A stretch of DNA of 64,000 nucleotides, taken from the NCBI RefSeq assembly GCF_026262505.1, contig NC_067205.1:12772001-12836000 (forward strand), in the 5' to 3' direction. How positions within the stretch are numbered: the first letter of the stretch is position 1; every line of letters begins with the position of its first letter. This DNA is from Trichomonas vaginalis G3 (taxonomy: Eukaryota; Parabasalia; Trichomonadida; Trichomonadidae). Position numbers and translations under genes: made by a program. Shown here one piece after another: positions 30,254 through 41,357 of the stretch. The notes beneath the pieces are model-generated. The model had not been told where the DNA came from, made no database searches, and saw nothing but the letters and a program-made list of their open reading frames with translations.

Positions 30254-31114
30254 TCAATACTTTTTCAGCACTTTTCCGTAGTTATATATGAAAGACAATT
30301 CGAGATAAAAGTCATAGTACAATGGAATAATATGTTGCACACCATTTGTTGTGAACCAAACTTGAAAGTCAGAGAAACTGTTACTAGGTGGTTCGTAGAA
30401 TTTAGAAGCAAAGTCATAAAAGTCCTTACCAATACATAGAAAACTATTGTTGCTTGAACTGAAACTTGCATGACACATAACATTTTGAGGGTCAAACACG
30501 TTTCTATAAACTGTCAAATCTGCTGGTGGAAGTATAAATTGAAATGGACCATCTGGTGGTAATGGTTCGTTCTGGTTTAGTAACCGAAGAAATTGTGCCC
30601 AAGAACGTTTGTCTACTTTCCAAAATAAAAACTCTGTATCTCTTGGAGGGTTAATTTCAATCTTTTGAAATGAAACGGTGGAGTTCATCTTGTCATATTC
30701 TAGTTTCAGATAGTATGTTCCATTTAGTAAAGAGTCGTATTTTTCTTGAAATTCCCAATAATATTTGTTCATTTGAGTTTGAAAGTCATTTAGAGTTTTC
30801 TCAAGACTTTCGTCTGAACGAACTGTAAAGATTCTCATTTCGTCAAATTTGTCTATTAGACCATCAGAACCTTTATACTGCCCATGAAAATATACTGCGA
30901 ACATAAATGCGTTAGTTCTATTTGAAAACAAAACTCTTCTAAATCCTATTGCCTTTGCATCTGAAGGACTTTGAAGCCAACGAATTGGATAGTCAAACCT
31001 GTATGTTCGGGATGAAATTTCTTCATCTGAAATAGTCCTACCAGCATTTGTAAAGATATAGTCTAACGGTTTTGTATCTGCTACTTTTGTTCTTTGTTTT
31101 TCAACCTGAAGCAT
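30254..31114 (-). CDS. Polinton part: unknown protein with a second copy in the element (looks whole)
   Basis: 286 residues from ATG 31114. N-terminal half: YRFDYPIRWLQSPSDAKAIG and a strand-rich domain. C-terminal half ends QVWFTTNGVQHIIPLYYDFY followed by LELSFIYNYGK. A diverged relative with the same phrases lies at 37021-37861 on the other strand. The phrase set resembles no domain I know. Its strand-rich composition and its duplication suggest a structural protein (inference). Confidence 0.55.
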   Translation of the reverse strand: MLQVEKQRTKVADTKPLDYIFTNAGRTISDEEISSRTYRFDYPIRWLQSPSDAKAIGFRRVLFSNRTNAFMFAVYFHGQYKGSDGLIDKFDEMRIFTVRSDESLEKTLNDFQTQMNKYYWEFQEKYDSLLNGTYYLKLEYDKMNSTVSFQKIEINPPRDTEFLFWKVDKRSWAQFLRLLNQNEPLPPDGPFQFILPPADLTVYRNVFDPQNVMCHASFSSSNNSFLCIGKDFYDFASKFYEPPSNSFSDFQVWFTTNGVQHIIPLYYDFYLELSFIYNYGKVLKKY

Positions 31115-31262
31115 TTAATATATGTAAAAATATATTGTTTTAAAATGGTATGCCATTTCATATTTCTCATCTAACAAACAAGTTTCCCAACGGTCTTCTC
31201 CAACAAACTCAGCGTACATTTCAAATAAAATTAAAAAATGTCACTTTTTTGAAAATAATTTT

Positions 31263-33470
31263 TTATTTCATGCAATGTTTTATTTCTGTGCCGTCTTCAA
31301 GTATGCCCCAGTACTTACGCTTGGAGAGGACATGAACTTCGGAAAATACCTTATCTAGCTTAAAACAGCCCATCTTTTCACCGACCATGCCCATTTCAAT
31401 GAGTTTGTTGTACCCTTCTTCGTTCGTCATGAGTGCGTCAATGTTCTCATAGTAAACCTTCACTTTGGATTTGACTTCGGAGAAGAATTTGTTGTAGTTG
31501 TCAAGGACTGCCTTTGCGAACTGAGGGTAAGACCAATGTTCGACAATAGGTTTTAATGTGGTTACTAAGCCACTTTGACCTTGAGTGAATTCGTACTTCA
31601 AAACAAAAGGAGAAAACCTTTCAACAAAGTTGTCGACCTTCTCATAATGTTTACTCTTCATCTCTTGAGGTTTCTTAATGGAATATCCCCATGTCGAATT
31701 CATAAGCAATTTGAGTGTCATTGCAAGTTTGGGGTTTGAAGCTTTCCTAATATCATACAGTTGTTGTATGACTTTTCCAACTGTATAGTTCCTTCCCGGG
31801 AACTCACTATCTTCGTTTGGAATTCCAGTCGGAATATATTGGACAAACCTCATGTACGCAGCGTTAAGGTCGACATAGTATATCTTTTCGTTTGAGTCGA
31901 ACTTGTCGCAACCAATTGGTCCAGTTTGTGGAAATTCAAGTGAGTCTCTTATCTTCTGAGAAACTGTTATGTCATAAACATCGTCGAAGGCAACCTGTTT
32001 CATCATAAAACCTTCTGACCTAACCAGATGCTTTACCAATACAAATTTTGCCCGTCAAATTGGATGTCTCATGGAGTTTGTTTGATCAGCATGCGTTGAC
32101 AAGTTCTAGCAACCTCATTGGAAGTTCTTCTGTTAGGTTTTGTATCCGAACATTCCAAACTCCTTGTGGGCTCTGTGTTTCTTTGTACTAGAAGTTTGTC
32201 TGGAACACTTTTGGTCTTGCTCAACAATGAAAAGTTTGTTTCGTCTTTTGGTACAAATTTTTACTGTCAGCTTGTCATCTGGATTGGTTCCAACAAACCT
32301 TTCTCGAAAAAGAATGTTTACAGCTCTGACAATGTTGCAACTTGCCTTTTCCGAACAATGGGTTTGTAAGACTTTCCGTCAACATGAAGTGGTTGTGGAC
32401 AATTACATCATCTTCAACCATGGTAAATTGAACTCAACAAATAGTCCGTAATGTGAAGAACCTTTAGCTGTAGGTATGTTGACTCGGATATTGAACATTG
32501 CCAACGTGCAGATTTTGCCCAATTGAACCTTCTGGAGAATGTAACCTTCGTCTTCACACATGAGCTCAAGATAACTGTCATCTTTCTTCTCTGTAATCAA
32601 GACCGAGTTTTCCTGAGACATGTAAGAATTGCAGGTTCTTGAACAATTGTTTTCAAATTGAATTGTAAATTCCATACCTTGTCAAGTCAATGTCGACTTA
32701 TTTATGAACGGGAAGTATCCGCATGTTTGTTCTGACTAGCTTGAGGGTTAGGTTGGTACCATTCGAACTTGACACTTGCAGATTCCTTCCAATTGCATTC
32801 AAATGATCTGAGTCGGATTCAACCATTTTCGTTCTCTCTTCTGTAAGTCTTGAAAGCGTCAAGAAGCATTGCAGCTGTTGTGACATGCCATGTGCATAGT
32901 AAATGTGACCATCCAATCTTCTTAATGGTCAATCTAGATTGTATCCCTTTCTTATTTTCCATCTTGTAATGGCAGCAAGTACTCCCATGAAGACTTCTTT
33001 GTTTCTTTCCTTCGTCCAAAGTTAACTGTAAAGGTTCGATCCGAGAATGTAAATTTGACTTCTAACTTCACGATATACTTTTCATATCATATCTTGTTCT
33101 TTTCCATGGGAGCATGAACCATACCTCTGCCTACCTTTTTTTCCTTCTCAAAGGATGCAATTGTTCGTCATGTTTCCAGTAGAATCTTGGCAAAGCCGTC
33201 GTGTCCTTCAACTTGAGGTTCACTAACACATCGAAAGGCAATGTCCATAAGACGTTCTTCTTCTAACTCTCTAGTCTGTTTGGATAATTGCACCGTGCTG
33301 TTTCCAAATCCATTTCGTAGCGAAGCACCAGCAATTCTGTCATAGACTTTTATGGTCTTCCTTCCTATATTTAAACTTCTTCGAAACTCTCCAACCATAT
33401 CTTTGCAACTCTGCTTTTATTGCTAGCAGATTTTCTATCCATTCAATAGGGGGCATTTTTATAAAAATAA
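31263..33470 (-). pseudogene. Polinton part: protein-primed family B DNA polymerase (broken)
   Basis: The 3' part of the region (31263-32039) encodes recognisable polymerase palm sequence: IYYVDLNAAYMRFVQYIP as motif A, MTLKLLMNSTWGYSIKKP as motif B, and the KVYYENIDALM region as motif C, ending KYWGILEDG. This is the order of protein-primed polymerases of Polintons, phages and linear plasmids. Weaker pieces with polymerase-like composition extend right to about 33.5 kb. Broken, in many places. Confidence 0.78.
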
Positions 33471-33485
33471 AAAAATATTTTTTCT

Positions 33486-36400
33486 TTACTTTACATAACC
33501 GCCTGCTGCCATAAGTCTTTGACGCCAACCCATACCAGCTAATGAAGGTTGACTTTGGTTTTTTCCCAAACTAAACTTTGGTTTTGGTTTATCTTCAGTT
33601 TTTGGTTTTTCTTCTTCTATCGGTTTTTTCGTCACTTTCGGTTTCTCTCGATTTACTTCACTGCAGGACAGTTGTGTCGTCAACATCTTCATAAATACTA
33701 TATGCCATTTGTTTTTTTTTTCCCTTTCAACTTTTGTGTTTGTTGTAAGTTTTAGAATATTTTCGACTCTAAGTCAATGAGATGTTCTTATAATGAACTG
33801 TTGGTCAGTGAAGTAAACTTTTCCATCTGTTGTCTCGAAAGCTCCTTCAGACTTCAATATTTATTGTGAGAGTCTGTTTTCTTTTTTGAGATACTTGCGT
33901 TTCCATTTTTATGAAAAGTGACTTTGTTTTGTTAGGGTTTTGTATTTCCAGACCTGGACTTTCTATTTGATTTTTTTCTTCTCATCTGTAAGTTCTTTGA
34001 CAGGTTTTTGACAATGGTTCTGAACTTTTTGTTTGGGTGTCAAATCTACCGTTTCAACTTCTTCGGTCATTTCATGTCAGTAAAAAAATTTTAGTTTGGT
34101 TTGTTTTCAAACTGGTTGTTTAGGTTTTTTAAGTCGGCCTAAAACTTCTGAGGTATAGGAAGAACTTGACAAACCCGTTGTGTAACTGCTGAAGCCGACA
34201 AATCCATCTTGAACCCCATTTGTTCAATGCTGTATTGTTCATTTCATCTCAGTAAAAAACTTTACATTCCCCACGTTGAGGCGGTTGAGGTTGGTTATTT
34301 GTTTACCCACTGTTGTGCATGGTTTATCCTTGTTAAAGAATCTTTCACCTTGGTCCATATAGTGTCCCTGTGTGTATAGTAGTCATTTGTTTGTTATAAT
34401 AAATATTCCTGCTTTCCTTCCATATTGTCCATCCCATCCTTGACTTTTCCTCTTGTTTCAGGATTTGGAATAAGATTTGTTGCATCTCGTGCTACATCCA
34501 ACCTTTCTGTACAGTTTGTATAATAGTGTGCTTTCTCTTTCAGTACAATCTAATGTACTCAAAATCTTCCTTCCAACTCCAAATACACCTTGCTATTGTT
34601 CCCACGCGGGCAAAAATCTGGATGCAACTCCTGCTAATGCGCCAAATAAACCCATTTCTTATAGGATAAAAAATGACGAATCCAAACAAGGACCCTATGT
34701 TTCTAAAGCGACAAAAGAAAGCACTCATGGTAAAAATCTTTAGTTCAACACCAAATGCTTGTTTATGGATATCTTGGAAAACATTCCGAGTAATAGAGAA
34801 GATGGACCACCATATGGTAATATTTGTTGGTCAAAACACAAGATAGTGTGAAGCCAATACCATTACAAGTCCAAAGCTATTTTAGATATCTTAGCACTTT
34901 GACAATATTCGTTGACAAAATACCATCCAACAAAACTGACATCTGACTGTGAAAGTTCTTTCAAATCAATGATGTAAAAAAACTATCTGCGTTCAAAAAA
35001 TGTAAACCAAATATTTCATTGTCCCGACACAAACCATTTCTGCTCTTGTGTCATTGACGTTGTATAAAAAATGTAAGAGACCTTAAACAACCACAAGTGT
35101 GGTGAAGCAAATGAAATGTCATATACGACAAATATAGACACTTCTCCATGGCAAAGATGAGAACAGTTTTAATATTTACAATAGCCTGTAAACAAAAAGG
35201 TTGGGAAACCACTCCCCTGAAGAATGAAAAACACCCTGACTTAGAGAAAGACTATATATTTTAATAATTTTAGTCAAAAGAGACAAACAAGAAGAATGCC
35301 GGGCTTCAAACTTAAGAAAGGCGAAAAGTAAAATAGAATAACCTAAACGCGACCCATATGAAATACTATTGACTATGACAACAATGGGAACCCGCAGGTA
35401 CTCACATTCGTGTTCGTAAAAATAGAAGAAAGTATACAAGAAATATTATGAAGTTTTGGCAACCATGGCAAAAATGTACACACTGCAAGCAGAAGAATAA
35501 ACTACTATGTCAGACCTCGTTTCAAACTTGTCAAAGTTCAAGTGGTATACTTTCAAAGACACGTTCCTAACAAATATAAGACAACTCCGACGAAATATGC
35601 TAAAGAAGTTGAAAATGACGACTAAGCATTTCTATACCATGCGTAAACTGTCATGTAAGGTGGCATGTCGTCTTTACTTTGTCCCGTTGTTTGGCGTATA
35701 TCCCCGAAACGCGATGTGTATGGTTTCCATCTCCTGAGTGTTACCCCAGAAACAATTTTAAGCAAACTGACGCGTTGTCTTTAACATCATATCCTTTACC
35801 TTTTGTCTTGCTGACCAATCCCAAATTTATGCTTATGCCAACCTGCTTGAGTGTACTTAAATCTATGTAGTGACTATGTGCAGGTAAATTTTCACCTGAA
35901 AATCGTTTTTACTTCCACCTGTTTCCTTTGAAGAGTTTGCACAATACAAAAACCTGTCGACTATTTGAGTCCAAGTTCCAAAACCAAGTACTACTTCTGG
36001 TCTGGTAGAGTTCATTGACGTATAAATAGAGCCTGTAGGATATAATGTTTGAAGTATTTCTTGTCTTTAATGTTTGAAGCTCTGTTTTGTCTGCTTTCTT
36101 ATCTAACATTGCTGGTAGTTCATATGCTTCAAAGTTTCTGGCATGACTTTCAATGTTCCTGCAACTGTTATCTAAATTGTTTAGTGTATCTTTTACGCTT
36201 GTACTTGGATTCTCTAAAGGTCACTTGAACCAAGGTCAAAGTTCAATATTATGTGTCTGCTTGTAAAAGTTGTAAAAACTTGTATGTGTATGGTCTTATT
36301 TGCTTTCTTCTCTAACTCATCGTTAACATAAGTTTTCTCTGCTTTAAGGTCTAAAACATCCTGAAACCCATCCTGTATCGGCTTTAGTTTTTAAAATCTT

Positions 36401-37020
36401 CGATGTCCATTCATGGTACCAGTCAACCCTTTCTTTCATTTCGTTATCTTTTCATCCACATATTCCTTATCCGCTTTCTTCTCTAACTTACTAGCCACAT
36501 ATCCCTTATCTGCTTTCTTTTCAAGGCTAACGTTTAAGTCTGTTATTTCAGATATAGAATGTATATGAGTCTTTTTAGAATATTCGTTTTCAGCTCTTGT
36601 CACTTCACTTGACATTTTTATTGTCAACATATGTTTTGTCTGCTAGTTCAGGATGAGTATGTTCTTTTGTTGCAATAAGCATTGTTAGTCTTTCTTCTTC
36701 TTTGCTATTGAATCGTCACATATTCTTTGTCAGCTTTGTTGTCACATCTGTTTTCAAAAGAAGTTCATTTATAGGTTTCTCGTTTAAGTTCCTTTTGTTG
36801 GATTTATACAGACAGTATTGTTCTTCTTGTCTTGAAATAGAAACTCATCTGTCATTGGTTTAATGTCAGTTTTAAGTTTCCTTCTTTCAATGACTCAGAT
36901 ATCTTAGAATAGTTTTGAAAAGTTTGTTGTGTTCTTATTTAGAGCTTGCATAATGAGTTGTCGGTTGTGTTGTATTTCTCTTATGGAAGCAATATCTTTC
37001 GACATTTTTATTCTAGATAA
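33486..37020. pseudogene. Polinton part: decayed region with several unidentifiable gene remains (broken)
   Basis: Only short protein-like pieces on both strands. Minus-strand pieces near 35.9-37.0 kb repeat a theme (EKKADKEYVDEKI, LEKKADKGYVASKL) like the coiled-coil shaft or fibre repeats seen in viral tail or fibre proteins. Faint pieces near 34.9-35.1 kb might be integrase remains, but I cannot support that. Heavily broken. Confidence 0.4.
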
Positions 37021-37861
37021 ATATGCTTCCAATAGAAAAAGAAAATTCAAGAGTTGCTACAACTAAACCATTAGATGAACTTTTACTAATGTCGGTCAAA
37101 AGTTTGAGACAGAGACCGTAAAGATGAAGGCTATCGTTTTGACTACCCATTAAGATGGTTAAGAGACCCATCTGCCACAAAAGCTATTGGCTTTCGTAGA
37201 ATGAAGTTCATTTCAGACGCCATACATGGTTTCCCATTTACGGTCGGTTTTGAAGTTCGATACTATAACAAAGAAAAACGTATGTATGAGAAATTTGAAC
37301 AGGGAAAACTTTTACAAGTTAGTTTGCTTGTAAACTTAGAAACAACTCTTCAAGCTTTTCAAGAAAAAATAAACGATATCTATATCGAATATGCAAACCA
37401 GTATACATTGACGAGGGAGAGTACCATCTCGATATTATTTATGACAGGAAAAATGCAACTGTTAAAATCAATAGAATAGAAGACCTTGGAGAAAACGTTT
37501 ATATTTCTACAAAATATAACAACTTGCATGGTATAGATTTATGAGGATGTTAAATCAGCCTGCAGCATATCCAGTACACCCAGACTTTTATGAAGTCGAA
37601 ACCTAATGGAACATATGAAATGTTTTCGACCAAGATGCTATTATTGTTCATGCTTCATTTTCTGGCGCCAAAACTCTTTTGTTATGCTTGGCAAATGACT
37701 TTTACGAAAACTACCAAAGTTATACGAACCACCAAGTGGAAGTATTTCAGACTTTCAAGTATGGTTTACTACAGATGGAAGAAAAGAATAATTCCATTAT
37801 ACCATGCGTTTACTTAGAACTTAGTTTCATATACAACTACTATCGAACGGTAAAAATATAA
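37021..37861 (+). pseudogene. Polinton part: diverged second copy of the 30254-31114 protein (broken)
   Basis: Carries the phrases RFDYPLRWLRDPS..KAIGFRR and, at the end, ELSFIYNYYRTVK, matching the protein encoded on the minus strand at 30254-31114. The copies lie in opposite orientation 6 kb apart. Broken. Confidence 0.65.
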
Positions 37862-38641
37862 TTTTTTATACGGTTGAGGTGTGTGGATTTGGTTGCCAAC
37901 TAGACTGTGGTGCAGGTTCAGGCTGTTGTATAACAGAGCTTGCTCTTCTGGTTCAGGGTCTTTAGGTATAATACCAACGAACTGACCTACTCTTTACCAC
38001 ATTTTTGACTCCGTTCCAAATTCCTCTTCCTACGGTTTTTATTCCATCCCATATACCTCTTCCAACATTTCGAAAGAAGTTTCCTATCTTACTGAAGAAA
38101 CCCATTTTACTATATGTAAAAATCTAATGTCCGCCTATCTCTTACGTTTCCTGTTGAGTTCCATAGCATTCTTTAACTGAGCTCATACATTCTGTTTCTC
38201 CTCTGGTAGAAAACATATTCTGGGTCAACTCCTGTGTTCGCGTCAATCTGCATAAAGTTGTTTATATCCCACTTCAGGGTTTGTATAAAACTCTTTCATC
38301 TCATATTTGCATACCATGGTGGCAAACTAACGCAGCGTCATTTGACATGGCAGTTTGCATTTGTACATCTGTTGGCACTTGCCATAGTTTGCCATTGCAG
38401 TTTGTATTCTAACTTCATTTGGAATATTCTCTGGGTTTGGTTGTCCAGGTTGCTGTGCATTCGCTAAGTTCTGTGCGTCCATTTAATATTAGATAAAAAT
38501 ATCTCTTAGAGTACATATACTGGACATTTGCAGGCATTGGTTCATCTTCATATTCTCTGTACTTTTCTGCCACGTCAAAGAAATAAATGACACAATGGAA
38601 AAAACTAAAACAAGTAGTCCTATTTCAAACCACATTTACTT
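37862..38641. other. Polinton part: decayed remains, no gene recognised
   Basis: Short proline/glutamine-rich frames on the minus strand (for example near 38400-38480) and nothing convincing. Confidence 0.3.
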
Positions 38642-39427
38642 CTAATAAAATTTCTTTGTTATGACACTTTCTCCGGTTATAGGACCTCTCTCATATTCTA
38701 TCTTGTCATATCTAAACTCATAGTCATGTATGTCCTCTAACCATCTCATAACGGTTCCACCACTTTTATCGGATGTAAAGTAAAAGCATGGATGGTTATG
38801 TAAAACGTCTAAAGTTTCTAAAGAGTCTCTCAAAGTCCAGTCTACTTGGTATTGAAAATCCCATGTGTTTATAGAACGGCGGGTCCACTATAAAGAAAAC
38901 ATTTTCCTTGTCTTTATATTTTTCATACAATCTGTCCAATAACATCTCACAAACTCTATACCCTCAATATATTTTTCTATGTCCTCTTTGAAAACATTTG
39001 TATAGTTAAGTATAAAACTTTTGACATAAGTGTTTCAATGTCATGAACTCTTATAGAACCACTTATAATAGTCTAGCAGATATACTTCCCAGTCTATATA
39101 TTCTGCTTTTTTCAAAACCTCTCTCACAATATTTTTCTTATCTAATGGTATACGTTCCATCTTACCTATAGGTATCTTTCTTTTAACTCTTTCATATATT
39201 GTTTGTGTCTGGAATATGTTTGAGACGGTCCATATAGTTGTCGAAGTCATTGCATATAATCTTTGAGTCTGGGAATATTGTATGGCACAATGGGATATAT
39301 AGAAACTTCCACCGAACAAATCTACAAATGTTAGACCATTCGGTAGTTTCTTAAGTTCTCTCAATATAATATCTTTACATTTACTCTTATTTCCAAAGAA
39401 CGGTAACGGAGGTTTTGTAAAATTCAT
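38642..39427 (-). pseudogene. Polinton part: D12-class adenine DNA methylase-like (broken)
   Basis: The first part (ATG 39427) has PPLPFFGNKSKCKDIILREL and GLTFVDLFGGSF, the AdoMet-binding motifs of Dam/D12-type N6-adenine methylases. A catalytic DPPF motif can be read near 38.9 kb. Such methylases are accessory genes in some Polintons and large viruses. Broken. Confidence 0.68.
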
Positions 39428-39635
39428 TTATATATAATAATAAAAATGTTTTTACCCGAAAAGTGACAGAAAAGTGACAAAGCATGAAAACATATATAAT
39501 TTGTGAAAAGCGACACATTATATAATGTTTTCGACCCAGAAGAAGGCTTCTTCCCAGAAGCAATGGAGGAAGAAGAAGAGTCCTCCGAATTCACACCAGA
39601 AGACTAACAATTTTCCGAATAAAAACTTCATTTAT

Positions 39636-39699
39636 ACTAAACATCTTCAGGGCTAGAGGGCGCAACGCGCCTGGAGGCCCCACTACCTTTTTTTTTTTT
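39636..39699 (-). repeat. Right terminal inverted repeat of the Polinton
   Basis: Inverted partner of the left end, bordered by a run of 12 T. The same hairpin position holds GGCGC-AAC-GCGCC (39659-39671), so one base pair differs while pairing is kept. Confidence 0.85.
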
Positions 39700-39979
39700 G
39701 ATATTAATATTTTCTAGAATTTTCAATCTTGGAAAATTATTGCTTTATTGGATAATAGATATTTAGTTTAATCGGAGGCCATGGATCTTCTTGTGTCGAA
39801 GATGCTCGTATTTTCAATATGTTTTCAAGCAAACAATTCATTCAGGTATTCAACAAAAACATTTGGTGTAGTTAGCACAGCTGTTGTATGCATAGCAAGC
39901 AAATGTATTGTATTAAATGCATTGTATAAAAAATGATTTAATTTGATAAAAACTTTGAAATATTTATTTTATCAAAAAT

Positions 39980-40906
39980 TTAATTGTTGCAGTGGCAGTC
40001 AGCTCCACACTTGCATCCTTCGTTGCAATTGCATCCTTCTCCGCAGTGGCAGTCTGGAGAACACTTGCTATCCTTTGTGCAGTGGCAGTTGCTTCCACAC
40101 TTGCATCCTTCGTTGCAGTAGCATCCTTCGTTGCAATTGCATCCTTCTCCGCAGTGGCAGTCTGGAGAACACTTGTTATCCTTTGTGCAGTGGCAGTTGC
40201 TTCCACACTTGCATCCTTCGTTGCAGTAGCATCCTTCGTTGCAATTGCATCCTTCTCCGCAGTGGCAGTCTGGAGAACACTTGTTATCCTTTGTGCAGTG
40301 GCAGTTGCTTCCACACTTGCATCCTTCGTTGCAGTGGCATCCTTCTCCGCAGTGGCAGTCTGGAGAACACTTGTTATCCTTTGTGCAGTGGCAGTTGCTT
40401 CCACACTTGCATCCTTCGTTGCAGTAGCATCCTTCGTTGCAATTGCATCCTTCTCCGCAGTGGCAGTCTGGAGAACACTTGTTATCCTTTGTGCAGTGGC
40501 AGTTGCTTCCACACTTGCATCCTTCGTTGCAGTAGCATCCTTCGTTGCAATTGCATCCTTCTCCGCAGTGGCAGTCTGGAGAACACTTGTTATCCTTTGT
40601 GCAGTGGCAGTTGCTTCCACACTTGCATCCTTCGTTGCAGTGGCATCCTTCTCCGCAGTGGCAGTCTGGAGAACACTTGTTATCCTTTGTGCAGTGGCAG
40701 TTGCTTCCACACTTGCATCCTTCGTTGCAGTAGCATCCTTCGTTGCAATTGCATCCTTCTCCGCAGTGGCAGTCTGGAGAACACTTGTTATCCTTTGTGC
40801 AGTGGCAGTTGCTTCCGCATTTACAACCTGGGCAACATTGGCATTTGAACCATTGGGACTTGCCGGCGTTTTGCTTGTTGCAATCGCATGTTTTCTGTGA
40901 AGACAT
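39980..40906 (-). CDS. Metallothionein-like cysteine-repeat protein with higher-order repeat
   Basis: 308 residues from ATG 40906; the frame continues upstream without an ATG, and a TCATTT initiator lies 10 bases before this start. After a 35-residue head come eight units built from CxC and CxxxC spacing (CTKDNKCSPDCHCGEGCNC...). Five units have 36 residues, two have 30 (one NEGCYC module missing) and the last is a variant. Order: long, short, long, long, short, long, long, end, that is a 102-residue (306-base) higher-order repeat. I count 91 cysteines (30%) and regular histidines, with almost no hydrophobic residue. This is the composition of a metallothionein, so binding of Zn, Cu or Cd clusters in the cytosol is likely, although 308 residues is very long for the family. 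A keratin-associated-type structural role is a weaker alternative. Confidence 0.72.
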   Translation of the reverse strand: MSSQKTCDCNKQNAGKSQWFKCQCCPGCKCGSNCHCTKDNKCSPDCHCGEGCNCNEGCYCNEGCKCGSNCHCTKDNKCSPDCHCGEGCHCNEGCKCGSNCHCTKDNKCSPDCHCGEGCNCNEGCYCNEGCKCGSNCHCTKDNKCSPDCHCGEGCNCNEGCYCNEGCKCGSNCHCTKDNKCSPDCHCGEGCHCNEGCKCGSNCHCTKDNKCSPDCHCGEGCNCNEGCYCNEGCKCGSNCHCTKDNKCSPDCHCGEGCNCNEGCYCNEGCKCGSNCHCTKDSKCSPDCHCGEGCNCNEGCKCGADCHCNN

Positions 40907-40912
40907 CTTCAA

Positions 40913-40918
40913 AAATGA
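40913..40918 (-). promoter_or_regulatory. Initiator (Inr) TCATTT
   Basis: TCAYTW match on the minus strand; +1 A (40916) is 10 bases before the metallothionein-like ATG. Confidence 0.5.
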
Positions 40919-41357
40919 CCTGAGATATTTTTATAGGAACTCAAATTTATTTTCAATACAAAATTTCCTCGCTCTCAAAAAATCTTTCTCAAATTTTTAA
41001 TTCAATGTATGGTTTTAACAAATATACTTATCATTATCTAAGCATCAATAATCCTTCAAAAAAATCTAAGACGTAAATCTTTTGAATTTTTCAAGATTTA
41101 TCTTCTCAAAAATATTTTGCTAGTGTCAAGCCGCCAGAAGAGAAAGCGTATGATTCGTATTGATGAATTTTTTAATTGTGAAAATAAAAGAATGCAAGTT
41201 ACTTACTATTGGAGGTTGTTAATACCTTCATATATTGATGAAAATTTCAAATTTTTGAAATTATCCACAAGTTATTTTCGGACTTTTGGTTTTAATCTAT
41301 TTAAAAAAAATATCTATTATATAGATAGTATTTTATTAAGAACAAAATCTAAAATAT
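40919..41357. other. Intergenic stretch
   Basis: Apart from the promoter of the cysteine-repeat gene, nothing seen. The plus-strand frame 41117-41431 starts without an ATG and is AT-driven. Confidence 0.45.

Larger units (their letters stand above)
14993..39699. mobile_element. Polinton/Maverick element (fossil, 24.7 kb)
   Basis: The two ends carry inverted copies of about 65 bases (14996-15060 and 39636-39699), each with a GGTAGTGGGGCCTCCAGGC block next to an A/T run. GATATT occurs just outside both ends (14987-14992 and 39700-39705), a candidate 6-base target duplication as expected for Mavericks. Inside lie a capsid region, penton-like region, SF3 helicase, packaging ATPase, KilA-N protein, T5orf172-type protein, protein-primed DNA polymerase B and D12-type methylase. 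An integrase is not clearly visible; faint remains may lie at 34.7-35.5 kb. The element is broken, with breaks in the order of a few tens, mainly in the left and right thirds. The similar ends and several whole-looking genes suggest a fairly young fossil (inference). Confidence 0.88.

Noticed and set aside
34700-35500. Integrase remains of the Polinton
   Set aside because: Only faint, scattered resemblance; kept as a possibility in the element description but not called.
39964-40900. Long alanine/threonine-rich and serine/cysteine-rich frames over the cysteine-repeat gene
   Set aside because: The repeat keeps several frames open; only the minus-strand frame from ATG 40906 has an initiator and a sensible protein.
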